Under the pieces are notes generated by a model. That model was not told the origin of the DNA and searched no databases. It saw only the letters and a program-made list of their open reading frames with translations. From UBA9715 sp045629845 (lineage in GTDB: Bacteria > Actinomycetota > Coriobacteriia > Coriobacteriales > Eggerthellaceae), in the NCBI GenBank assembly GCA_045629845.1, contig JAZQRZ010000151.1, positions 1-14,688 on the forward strand: a stretch of DNA of 14,688 nucleotides, in the 5' to 3' direction. Shown here piece by piece: positions 6,990 through 13,766 of this stretch. The translations under genes were made by a program, and so were the position numbers. Position 1 is the first letter of the stretch. Each line of letters begins with the position of its first letter.

Positions 6990-8555
6990 TTACAGATCCT
7001 CTTCTTCCAAAAGCCTGCGAATGCGAGCGCTAAGCTGCCTAACGCGGCGATGATTCTTCCCACCTGCGCTAACGCCAACAACCATGCCTTCGCTTTGCAC
7101 GATGCCGGGGAAATAGAAATCGCACTTGAAGCGATCGCTGCAAACATTAACAGGAATATCGCGACGCTTGCATTCAGCCCATGCTTCATCATTAATATCG
7201 GTATTGTTTGTGCAGATGAACGCAATATCAGCATCATCAAGCACTGATGCATCGTATTCCCTGTACACCAAGGTAATAACACCATCGTCGGCAAAGCGCT
7301 CTAATTCAGGCGTAAATTCTGGAGCGTACACCACGATTTCACCCGCGAAGGGCAGCAGCGTGCGCACGCGACGAAGTGCAATAGTGCCGCCACCAACAAA
7401 GACCGCACGCTTTTCGCTTAAGTCGACAAACAAAGGGAACAACGAACCCATGGGCGGTTTGGCATGCGCCATTACTTCGCGGCGTTCAACCCAATCCCAG
7501 AATTCGCGTTCGCCAAGTTCAAGCATGCGCTGAGCTGCAGCAATTGCCTGAGCATTTTCGCTACCAATCTGCGTAGCAAAGCTATCAATATCATAAAGCG
7601 AGCAGCCTGGCACATCTGCAATTGAAGGATCAATATCATGAGGAATAGCCAGGTCAATCAGCGTAAGCCCATCAAAAGAATCGCACGACTGAAGAAGCTG
7701 TTCACGTTCAACGGTGAAATGAGGGCTGGTTGTTGCACTCATAACCACCGCGCATTGTTTCATGTATTCATAGCGCTTAGCATAAGGAATGCCTTCGCAC
7801 CCGCGAGGAACCGTTACAGCGCCGTGCGTGTATTGGCGAACTGTAACCATAACTTCTGCGCCGCATTCAACCAAAGTAGATGCAGCTAGGCGGCCATATT
7901 CGCCATTGCCAATAACCATGCAGGTTGTGTCCTGCAAACTGATGCCGCTTTCTTCAAGCAAAGCCAACGATTGGTCAACCGCAGTTGCATATGCGCGCGT
8001 AAAACGCACACCACTTTTAACTTGCTTAGCAGCGGTAACAGCTTGACGGAACAGTACTTCAAGCACGCTATCGGCTACGCCAATTTCACGAGAATACGCA
8101 ATGGCTTGCTTCACCTGAGACACAATCTGGTCTTCGGCCACAATAGCCGAACGCAACCCACACGCCACCTGGAACAAATGGCTTGCCGCTGCCTTACCTG
8201 TGCGCGTCGCAAAATAGCACGCATAATCAGCCGGTTCAACCATATGCATCTCGCAGATTGCCTTCAGCAAAGGATCGTCAGCCATAGGTACGCCGTGCTC
8301 ATCAAGAACGCGCGTAGGAGCAGGTACGCCGTCAAAGCTAGCCCACAGCTCGGTGCGATTACAGGTAGCCAAAAGCACCACACCCGTTGCGCCAAGCTTT
8401 ACCCTGATAAGCGCCAGCACATCTTCGCGCGCATCAGCTGGCAGTGCAAACGCCGAGCGCACATCAGCTGACGCAAGAGCATGATCGGTACCAATCATAC
8501 AAATAAGCTGATTACGATTGGAAAGTTCTTCGCTCATGTCTTCCATTTCTCTCAT
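6990..8555 (-). CDS. hemA-sirC: Glutamyl-tRNA reductase / precorrin-2 dehydrogenase fusion
   Basis: A 521-residue fusion. Residues about 15-360 are HemA: nucleophilic Cys65 in LLATCNRTEL, the LRSAIVAEDQIVSQVK segment near 134-149, and a Rossmann GNGEYG at 216-221. It reduces glutamyl-tRNA to glutamate-1-semialdehyde. The HemA part stops shortly after EFWDWVERREV, where normal proteins of about 420 residues begin the long C-terminal dimerisation domain; about 90 residues are missing. From about 370 the chain is a SirC/CysG-N dehydrogenase: VGGGTIALRRV near 387-397, CDFYFPGIV and SAGGKNHRR. It oxidises precorrin-2 to sirohydrochlorin with NAD+. No ferrochelatase domain is attached; CbiK in the same train can take the product. 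HemA-SirC-type fusions are known from clostridia. The start may be ATG at 8555, 8546 or 8537; none has a clear ribosome site. Confidence 0.92.
   Translation of the reverse strand: MREMEDMSEELSNRNQLICMIGTDHALASADVRSAFALPADAREDVLALIRVKLGATGVVLLATCNRTELWASFDGVPAPTRVLDEHGVPMADDPLLKAICEMHMVEPADYACYFATRTGKAAASHLFQVACGLRSAIVAEDQIVSQVKQAIAYSREIGVADSVLEVLFRQAVTAAKQVKSGVRFTRAYATAVDQSLALLEESGISLQDTTCMVIGNGEYGRLAASTLVECGAEVMVTVRQYTHGAVTVPRGCEGIPYAKRYEYMKQCAVVMSATTSPHFTVEREQLLQSCDSFDGLTLIDLAIPHDIDPSIADVPGCSLYDIDSFATQIGSENAQAIAAAQRMLELGEREFWDWVERREVMAHAKPPMGSLFPLFVDLSEKRAVFVGGGTIALRRVRTLLPFAGEIVVYAPEFTPELERFADDGVITLVYREYDASVLDDADIAFICTNNTDINDEAWAECKRRDIPVNVCSDRFKCDFYFPGIVQSEGMVVGVSAGGKNHRRVRQLSARIRRLLEEEDL
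6998..7002 (-). promoter_or_regulatory. Ribosome binding site that sets the TTG start of hemC
   Basis: AGAGG on the minus strand lies within the last codons of hemA-sirC, 9 nt before the TTG at 6988. It is the only good site near the start of HemC homology, and fixes the start one base after the upstream stop. Confidence 0.6.
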
Positions 8556-8560
8556 CTATA

Positions 8561-8591
8561 CCGCAAAAGACAACAGTTCAAGCTTTTGCGG
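8561..8591 (-). promoter_or_regulatory. Intercistronic hairpin just before hemA-sirC
   Basis: CCGCAAAAG (8561-8569) pairs perfectly with CTTTTGCGG (8583-8591) around a 13-nt loop. It fills most of the 38-nt gap between the surface-protein stop and hemA-sirC, ending 5 nt before the first possible ATG. No T-run follows in the sense direction, so it is not a standard terminator. It could mark an RNA processing or stability point or affect translation of hemA. Confidence 0.4.
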
Positions 8592-8593
8592 GC

Positions 8594-9667
8594 CTAACGT
8601 TTCCTTCTCTTCTTCAGCACGTGATTCAACACACCCCCGACCACAATGATGGCAAGTGCAATCCAAAGCACCTTAATGGCAGCTTCTTGAGGAATAGCAT
8701 CCTTGTCATCGACCGTGCTTGAATAAAAAGTAAGGTGATATTCAATTTCGACAGGGTCGCCCATTGCTGTGGTATCAGCCACAACAGTAAACTCTTCATC
8801 CATTTGAATTATTGGAATGATAAAAGTCGAATTGCTTCCGTCATCAGTCAGGTTATCATAGCGCGTTTCGTCTACAATCATGTAATCGTAATACGAGCTT
8901 GACCACAACAAACGCGCATAAGCGTGGCCCTCTTTCACGATAAGCCAAGTCGGCGAACTGACCGAAGCTCGACCAGACCCACCCGTCATATTTACTTCGA
9001 TGGAATATTCACCATCGGGAAGATCAATTGCTACTGCATCATAGCCATCATCATGCGCTGTACCTGCAGCAACGGCCGTTGAGGTTTGTGCGACATTCGA
9101 GCTATCTGACTCAACGGGATTGCCGTATTCAGGCAAAGCAACAAGCAGAGCATCTGCAGGCAAAGTTGCCGCATAAAGCATGAGCTTGCGGTCGTACCAC
9201 TGCTTGCGTCGCTTGCTCCATGCTGCACAATCAAGCTCAGTATCAAGTGCCTCAACGGGCACAGTAAAAGTCCATGAGTCTTCATCAAAAGCAACGTAGT
9301 CGCTTTCAGGAGCTGCAGCCGCTTCTTCAGCTGTGCCCATATACACAAGAGGATAGCTCTTCGAATCCAAGCTGATAGCTGCTGTCATTTTGCCATCACG
9401 AACCGTAAGCTTGGCACTTTGAATCTTAAAGAACGGCGAAGACGACTCTGCTTCAATGTCGTACACCCCATCCTTCACGGCGTCGCCCGCAATCGGTTCC
9501 ATGCCCTGAAGAAGTAAAGTCTTTGACGATGCCATCTGACCAGCAGAAGCAACCTGGGAATGTGCCTCATCAGCGAAGGCGGGACACGCAAAATACAGCG
9601 CGCCCATAAGCGCCAGAAGAACAAGCGACACAAAACCAAGCGCAGTCTGTCGACCAGCATTAACCAC
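8594..9667 (-). CDS. Secreted, membrane-anchored protein with two NEAT-like beta domains
   Basis: A 357-residue protein. It has a signal peptide (Arg6, hydrophobic core about 10-28, predicted type I cut after PAFA at 32) and a C-terminal membrane helix at about 332-350 followed by KKRRKR. The body should therefore lie outside the cell, fixed by its C-terminus. Domain 1 (about 66-168) runs from DGVYDIE through AKLTVRDGKM and YMGTAEEA to SKRRKQWYDR. Domain 2 (about 216-315) runs from LPDGEYSIEV through WSSSYYDYMIVD to ADTTAMG. Both look like beta-sandwich domains found in surface proteins near FecCD-type importers and resemble NEAT domains in outline; this is recollection of pattern, not a search. 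Binding of haem, corrinoid or metal is inference. No LPxTG is present. GTG at 9667 is chosen: AGGGAGG lies 9 nt upstream and the signal peptide starts there. It overlaps cbiK by 8 nt. Confidence 0.75.
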   Translation of the reverse strand: MVNAGRQTALGFVSLVLLALMGALYFACPAFADEAHSQVASAGQMASSKTLLLQGMEPIAGDAVKDGVYDIEAESSSPFFKIQSAKLTVRDGKMTAAISLDSKSYPLVYMGTAEEAAAAPESDYVAFDEDSWTFTVPVEALDTELDCAAWSKRRKQWYDRKLMLYAATLPADALLVALPEYGNPVESDSSNVAQTSTAVAAGTAHDDGYDAVAIDLPDGEYSIEVNMTGGSGRASVSSPTWLIVKEGHAYARLLWSSSYYDYMIVDETRYDNLTDDGSNSTFIIPIIQMDEEFTVVADTTAMGDPVEIEYHLTFYSSTVDDKDAIPQEAAIKVLWIALAIIVVGGVLNHVLKKRRKR

Positions 9668-10460
9668 GCAGGAGAACCTCCCTAACAAGAAGGGTTGTAT
9701 CAACATGGTCGCACACCAATTGCTGAATGCCTTCGAATTCCCCAAGACCCTTTAGCACAGGCTCAACCTCATAACCAGAAGCGCTTAAGCGACTAGCCCA
9801 TGAGAACTCATCAGTACCAGCTAAATCCCTTTTTGCGTGATCACCTGCAACAATCATAAGCGGAGCAAGATAAACCTTCGAAGCCCCACTGGCCTGAATA
9901 TGTTCACAAACCTCGTTAAAAGTAAGTGCACCTTCAAGCGTAGCCACAAAAAAGCGATGTTTACCCTGAGCATGCATTTCGTTTTGAATTTGAACGTAGG
10001 TATCGTTTGAATTATTCGAAGATCCATGCCCCATCAGCAACAGCGCCGCATCATCAGGAATAAAGGAGTACTCGTCGCAAAGAATCTTTGCCACCGTAGT
10101 ACAATCGCTTGACGAAGCCAGTAGCGGATCAGCAATAAGCGAAGGAACGCTATGCTCTTTGGACCAATCGTTGACAGCTTTTTCAATCTTTGCCATCTCG
10201 TGGCCACGTAGCAAACAAGTCGTAGACACAATAAGGTCATCAACGCCATCGGCTGTCATACGTTCAAGCGCTTGTTCAAGCGTATCGTGCTGTTCACCAC
10301 GTTCGGCAACTTTACGAATAAGCATGTTGCTTGTCCATGCACTATAAGCCGCGCAATCAGGGAACGTAGCGCGTACTTTTGCTTCAATAGCATCGATAGT
10401 CTTTATTCGCGTTTCCTCGTGAGAGGTACCAAAACTGACGAATAACATGCCCCGATTCAT
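9660..10460 (-). CDS. cbiK: Sirohydrochlorin cobaltochelatase, anaerobic CbiK type
   Basis: A 266-residue, ATP-independent class II chelatase that inserts Co2+ into sirohydrochlorin at the start of the anaerobic cobalamin route. It begins with GMLFVSFGTSHEETR. The expected metal ligands are present: His145 (LLMGHGSSN), Glu176 (VATLEGA) and His208 (VAGDHAKRD). These match the positions known for Salmonella CbiK almost exactly, and the length is the same class. No signal peptide is seen, so it acts in the cytoplasm, unlike the periplasmic CbiK of Desulfovibrio. ATG at 10460 is set by AGGGGAG 8 nt upstream, a site that overlaps the stop codon of the ABC-2 permease gene. The substrate comes from the SirC domain encoded downstream and the product goes to CbiL. 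Iron insertion for sirohaem is a possible second activity. Confidence 0.93.
   Translation of the reverse strand: MNRGMLFVSFGTSHEETRIKTIDAIEAKVRATFPDCAAYSAWTSNMLIRKVAERGEQHDTLEQALERMTADGVDDLIVSTTCLLRGHEMAKIEKAVNDWSKEHSVPSLIADPLLASSSDCTTVAKILCDEYSFIPDDAALLLMGHGSSNNSNDTYVQIQNEMHAQGKHRFFVATLEGALTFNEVCEHIQASGASKVYLAPLMIVAGDHAKRDLAGTDEFSWASRLSASGYEVEPVLKGLGEFEGIQQLVCDHVDTTLLVREVLLRG
9677..9683 (-). promoter_or_regulatory. Ribosome binding site for the GTG start of the surface protein
   Basis: AGGGAGG on the minus strand inside the last codons of cbiK, 9 nt before GTG 9667. It decides against the in-frame ATGs at 9745 and 9706, which would add up to 26 residues before the signal peptide and lengthen the overlap with cbiK. 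Confidence 0.65.
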
Positions 10461-10473
10461 ACTTAGTTCTCCC

Positions 10474-11205
10474 CTATAAGTTCTTCTTCTTATAAATAAA
10501 CGCAAACGATATTGCCGCAAACACCACGAGATACAGTGCCAACACCACCAGACCCATCAGGTTAGGGTCGTTGCCTTGCGCGATAGCACGCACCATATCG
10601 GACGTTTGTGACAGCGGTAAAGCGCTAATGAATTCTTTAATGCCATGCGGCATTTGATCGGTTGAAAAGAAGGTATTACATAGGAATGACATGGGCATGA
10701 TGATGTACGTATTGAAACGCGGTGCGTCAGTGTAACTTTTTGCTAAAAACGACAATGCAACCGCAATAGTTGCAAACACCGTGCCATTCACAAACATGAT
10801 GACAAACGACAGCCAGTTAAACACAAGCGATGTACGAATCGGCGAAATCAGCAACAGGATTACAACAGCAGCATACATACCACGCAACGCGCCACCCACG
10901 ATTTGTCCCACGATAAACTGCCACAAAGGCGTGGGTGAAACCATAACCTGATCAAGCGCCTTTTCGTACAAGCGCTGTACACTCATGTTCTGCGAAACTG
11001 CAGAAAAGCTTCCCGTCATGGTAACCATAGCCACAATGCCAGGAATCAAGAAGTTAAGGTAGGGTTCGCCGTGCGAGGTAGTCTGGATTCCCAAACCAAA
11101 CACCAACAAGTACATGAGCGGCGAAATCATAGCCGCGACTGTAATCTGATAGAAGTCGCGCTTGAACTCCGCCCATTTTTCCCAAAGTACTGTGATGATG
11201 CCCAT
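10474..11205 (-). CDS. ABC-2 type transporter permease
   Basis: A 243-residue integral membrane protein with about six membrane segments (roughly 22-40, 50-70, 105-125, 130-152, 166-185, 215-238), the layout of the NodJ/DrrB-like ABC-2 family. A soluble loop with YEKALDQVMVSPTPLWQF follows the second segment, as is usual in the family. It should form the membrane channel for the ATPase encoded just upstream, most often used for export of a lipid-like, glycan or drug-like compound. The cargo is unknown. ATG at 11205 is the only option because a stop codon lies three codons upstream; the ribosome site is weak (GTGGGA). The 71-nt gap from the ATPase holds only a weak 5-bp stem. The gene stands 13 nt before cbiK. 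Confidence 0.9.
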   Translation of the reverse strand: MGIITVLWEKWAEFKRDFYQITVAAMISPLMYLLVFGLGIQTTSHGEPYLNFLIPGIVAMVTMTGSFSAVSQNMSVQRLYEKALDQVMVSPTPLWQFIVGQIVGGALRGMYAAVVILLLISPIRTSLVFNWLSFVIMFVNGTVFATIAVALSFLAKSYTDAPRFNTYIIMPMSFLCNTFFSTDQMPHGIKEFISALPLSQTSDMVRAIAQGNDPNLMGLVVLALYLVVFAAISFAFIYKKKNL

Positions 11206-11276
11206 AATCGTTTATCCCACTGTTGTGGCTTGCGTCAGACAAGCATCTTCCGCCGCCATCTTGCCAACACGTACGC

Positions 11277-12119
11277 TTATCCCCGCGAAATGCGATGGCC
11301 TACCCTTTCTACAAATACGTCTTCCAATGTTGTTGCACGCAAAACAGCATCTTCTGGCAAACTACGCAGCCGCTCAATCGCTGCTTCACGCGTGGGGAAA
11401 TATTCGCTTTGCAGCTTTCCTTCCTCTAAATTGTCAATTGCAAACGGACCTAGCTGATCAATAAGAGCAAGCGGCGCATCAACAACATCAAGCTTGCCGC
11501 CATCAATGAAAGCCACGCGATTACACAGCGCTTGCGCTTCATCAATGTAGTGAGTAGTCAGCAAAATGGTTAAGTTGCGCTCTTTCAGACTGCGCAACAA
11601 ATCCCACATCTGACGGCGCGCCAATGCATCCATACCTGCCGTCGGCTCGTCAAGCAAAAGTATTTCAGGTTCAACCAGCAGTGCTCGGCAAATCATAAGC
11701 TTGCGCTTCATGCCACCCGACAAATGACGAACCGTACGATGACCAAAATCAGAAAGCCCTGCAAATTCAAACAATTCGGCCGTTTTAGCGCGAATTTCTT
11801 TCTTGTGCATGTAGTACAAACGCCCCTGATATTCCATGACTTCATTCATGGTCATGTCTTGACGCATGGAATACTCTTGAGTGACCACCGACAACTTGCG
11901 CTTCACCGCAGCTGCTTTGCGATTGAGCTGCTGCCCATCGATAAGAATTTCGCCCGATGTTGGCAAAAGGACTGTCGACATCATAGAAATGGTGGTTGTT
12001 TTACCTGCACCATTAGGGCCCAGCAGACCCATAAACTCGTTCGTATCAATCGTCAAGTTCAGGTGGTCTACCGCGGTAAAATCGCCAAATCGTTTTGTGA
12101 GGTCTTTAATCTCAATCAT
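11277..12119 (-). CDS. ABC-2 type transporter ATP-binding protein
   Basis: A 280-residue ATPase with Walker A GPNGAGKT at 34-41, Q-loop Gln81 (VVTQEY), signature LSGGMKRKL at 133-141, Walker B LLLDEPTAGMD near 155-164 and the H-loop in LLTTHYIDEA near 187-194. The signature and the C-terminal tail of about 60 residues ending in a TTLEDVFVERVG motif are those of NodI/DrrA-type ATPases that power ABC-2 exporters. It should pair with the permease encoded next. The open frame extends upstream to 12230, but the ATPase fold starts at MIEIKDLTKRFG; ATG 12119 has GAGGA 5 nt before it. It follows cbiL after 133 nt, the largest gap of the train, so a separate internal promoter is possible though none is clear. 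Confidence 0.92.
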   Translation of the reverse strand: MIEIKDLTKRFGDFTAVDHLNLTIDTNEFMGLLGPNGAGKTTTISMMSTVLLPTSGEILIDGQQLNRKAAAVKRKLSVVTQEYSMRQDMTMNEVMEYQGRLYYMHKKEIRAKTAELFEFAGLSDFGHRTVRHLSGGMKRKLMICRALLVEPEILLLDEPTAGMDALARRQMWDLLRSLKERNLTILLTTHYIDEAQALCNRVAFIDGGKLDVVDAPLALIDQLGPFAIDNLEEGKLQSEYFPTREAAIERLRSLPEDAVLRATTLEDVFVERVGHRISRG

Positions 12120-12129
12120 TGCAGTCCTC

Positions 12130-12150
12130 GAAAAGGCCTCTTGTCTTTTC
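12130..12150 (-). other. Small hairpin next to the ABC-2 ATPase ribosome site
   Basis: GAAAAG (12130-12135) and CTTTTC (12145-12150) form a 6-bp stem with a 9-nt loop in the 133-nt gap between cbiL and the ATPase. Its 3' arm ends just before the GAGGA ribosome site. I see no confident promoter, riboswitch or terminator elsewhere in this gap. Confidence 0.2.
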
Positions 12151-12252
12151 TTTAGCAGAAAGCATGTTGCATGGTGAAGGCGTTTTGCCCCCGAAATGCA
12201 TCTACAGTTCGTTCCCGTTGTTCGCGACAAGCATAGCGTGTTTTAGCTGCTC

Positions 12253-12942
12253 TTAGGCGCCCTTCACGATGACAACCGAGAAATAATCACCATCTGCGTC
12301 GATATCCGCAAGATGTTCAAATATTTTTTCATCGGGAAGGCCACAATTCGCAACCAAACTGGCTTGATCAAGTTCACCTCGTGCTTCAAGTTTGTCACGT
12401 AACTCATGAACCGCTTTACCTGATTTCATGAACACCTTATTGGCAGAAACATCCAAAATATCGTCAACATCGGCAGCCATAACAGGCGCAATAAGCAAGC
12501 GCTCGGGGCCTTCGCACAACGCCATTCCCAGCCTGGCTGCGCACGCAGAAAACGACGTAACTCCTGGAATAATTTCGGCTGAATAACCACGCGCAACAAC
12601 AATGTCGTGGACATAAATGTACGTGGAATAAATAGCAATATCACCCAGGCACAAATACGCCACCGACTTACCTGCATCAAGCAGAGCACACAGGTCATCT
12701 GCAATCTTTTCGTAGGCCGCCAGCACAACCGAGCGATCCTTCGTCATCGGCGTGGAACAATCCAGAAGCTCTTTCCCTTCCAGATAAGCCTCGCAAATGG
12801 TATAAGCCGTCTGACGCTTATGGCCGATATTCGGAACCGCCACGACATCAGCTTCTTGGATGATGCGCACCGCCTTGAAGGTCAGTAATTCAGGATCGCC
12901 AGGGCCAACACTTACGCCGTACAGAATGCCTTTTCCTGCCAT
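12253..12942 (-). CDS. cbiL: Cobalt-precorrin-2 C20-methyltransferase
   Basis: A 229-residue S-adenosylmethionine-dependent tetrapyrrole methylase that methylates cobalt-precorrin-2 at C20, giving cobalt-precorrin-3. The fold is shown by VSVGPGDPELLT at 10-21, the STPMTKDR segment near 63-70 typical of CbiL/CobI, LCLGDIAIYST at 97-107 and IIPGVTSFSACAARLG at 124-139. The length fits CbiL. It is distinguished from CbiH, CbiF and CobA by the PMTKDR segment and the AIYSTY region. Its pairing with a CbiK-type chelatase points to the anaerobic, early-cobalt route. ATG at 12942 has GGAGG 5 nt upstream. It lies 20 nt after the FecE-type ATPase, so it is co-transcribed with the importer. None of the later cbi genes is in the window. 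Confidence 0.93.
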   Translation of the reverse strand: MAGKGILYGVSVGPGDPELLTFKAVRIIQEADVVAVPNIGHKRQTAYTICEAYLEGKELLDCSTPMTKDRSVVLAAYEKIADDLCALLDAGKSVAYLCLGDIAIYSTYIYVHDIVVARGYSAEIIPGVTSFSACAARLGMALCEGPERLLIAPVMAADVDDILDVSANKVFMKSGKAVHELRDKLEARGELDQASLVANCGLPDEKIFEHLADIDADGDYFSVVIVKGA

Positions 12943-12962
12943 TTAAGCCTCCAATCAGGATA

Positions 12963-13766
12963 TTAAGAAACTACGCGATCCTCTTCGACAAGTTCTTCAA
13001 GCTTAATATTGCCCGTTATCGGGTCAAACACACCTGGTTCTAAGTCGTAGAGCTCGTTAATAACTTCTGGAATAAAGATATCGTCGGGCGTACCTTGCGC
13101 GCACACACTATCGCCTTTGATGCACATAACGTAGTCGCTTACCTTACGCGCTAATGGCAACTCGTGAAGCGACATGATAACCGCAACATCACGCGTATGA
13201 ACAAGACGGCGCAACACGTTAAGAAGTTCGATTTCGTAATGGATATCCAAGTAGTTTGTCGGCTCGTCCAACATGATGATATGCGGTTCCTGAGCAATAG
13301 CACGTGCCAACAAAATACGCTGGCGTTGGCCATCAGAGATTTGCATAAAATCGCGGTCACGCAAGTCCCACACGTGCACCATATCCATGGCCTCGCGCAC
13401 CTTTTGGCGGTCTTCTTCAGACAGAATACCAAGACGACCAGTATAGGGATAACGACCTGTCTCAACAATATCAGCGCAGGTTAATAGCTCGGTACGCATG
13501 CGCTCAGTCAGCATGACTGAAAGTTCCAAAGACAACTCGTGAGCCGACAATTCAGAAACAGGTTTGCCTGAGATATACACCGCACCGCCAAGCGACTCTA
13601 AATAACCCACGATGCTTTTCAGAATGGTAGATTTTCCTGCACCATTAGGACCAATAAGCGTAAGAATCTCACCCGCATGCAACTGAATGTTTACCCCACT
13701 GATAAGCGGCTGCTTATCGTAGCCAACAACAAGATCTTTGGTTTCCAGATAAATGGGGCGTTCCAT
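12963..13766 (-). CDS. FecE/BtuD-type ABC importer ATPase
   Basis: A 267-residue ATPase of the iron-siderophore/haem/cobalamin importer class. Walker A GPNGAGKST is at 39-47, the signature is ISDGQRQR at 143-150, Walker B IIMLDEPTNYLD at 163-174, and the H-loop His201 is in MSLHEL. The stretch ELVxxGRxPYTG typical of this class appears as DIVETGRYPYTG near 99-110. Two variations from the textbook motif are visible: the signature has Ser-Asp-Gly-Gln in place of Ser-Gly-Gly-Gln, and the usual Q-loop glutamine is replaced around MLTER (85-89). A tail of about 35 residues ending in EEDRVVS follows. ATG at 13766 overlaps the FecD stop by one base (TAATG), with GCGAGG before it, so translation is coupled. 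Iron chelate, haem or corrinoid is the likely cargo; which is not readable. Confidence 0.92.
   Translation of the reverse strand: MERPIYLETKDLVVGYDKQPLISGVNIQLHAGEILTLIGPNGAGKSTILKSIVGYLESLGGAVYISGKPVSELSAHELSLELSVMLTERMRTELLTCADIVETGRYPYTGRLGILSEEDRQKVREAMDMVHVWDLRDRDFMQISDGQRQRILLARAIAQEPHIIMLDEPTNYLDIHYEIELLNVLRRLVHTRDVAVIMSLHELPLARKVSDYVMCIKGDSVCAQGTPDDIFIPEVINELYDLEPGVFDPITGNIKLEELVEEDRVVS

Noticed and set aside
6989..7294. N-terminal extension of about 100 residues on HemC
   Set aside because: The region overlaps the SirC coding frame, shows no HemC similarity, and a TTG start with AGAGG lies exactly where HemC homology begins.
7971..8471. A 166-codon open frame on the plus strand inside hemA-sirC
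   Set aside because: It is fully antisense to a gene with clear HemA motifs and its translation shows no domain, so it is a frame shadow. The same holds for the plus-strand frames at 4860-5285, 6858-7247 and 13824-14303.
9668..9745. Upstream ATG starts (9745, 9706) for the surface protein
   Set aside because: They lie inside cbiK and add residues before an otherwise complete signal peptide; the AGGGAGG site points to GTG 9667.
12120..12252. Cobalamin riboswitch or internal promoter in the cbiL-ATPase gap
   Set aside because: The gap is too short for a full cobalamin riboswitch, no B12-box-like sequence was seen, and the candidate -35/-10 pairs match the consensus poorly.
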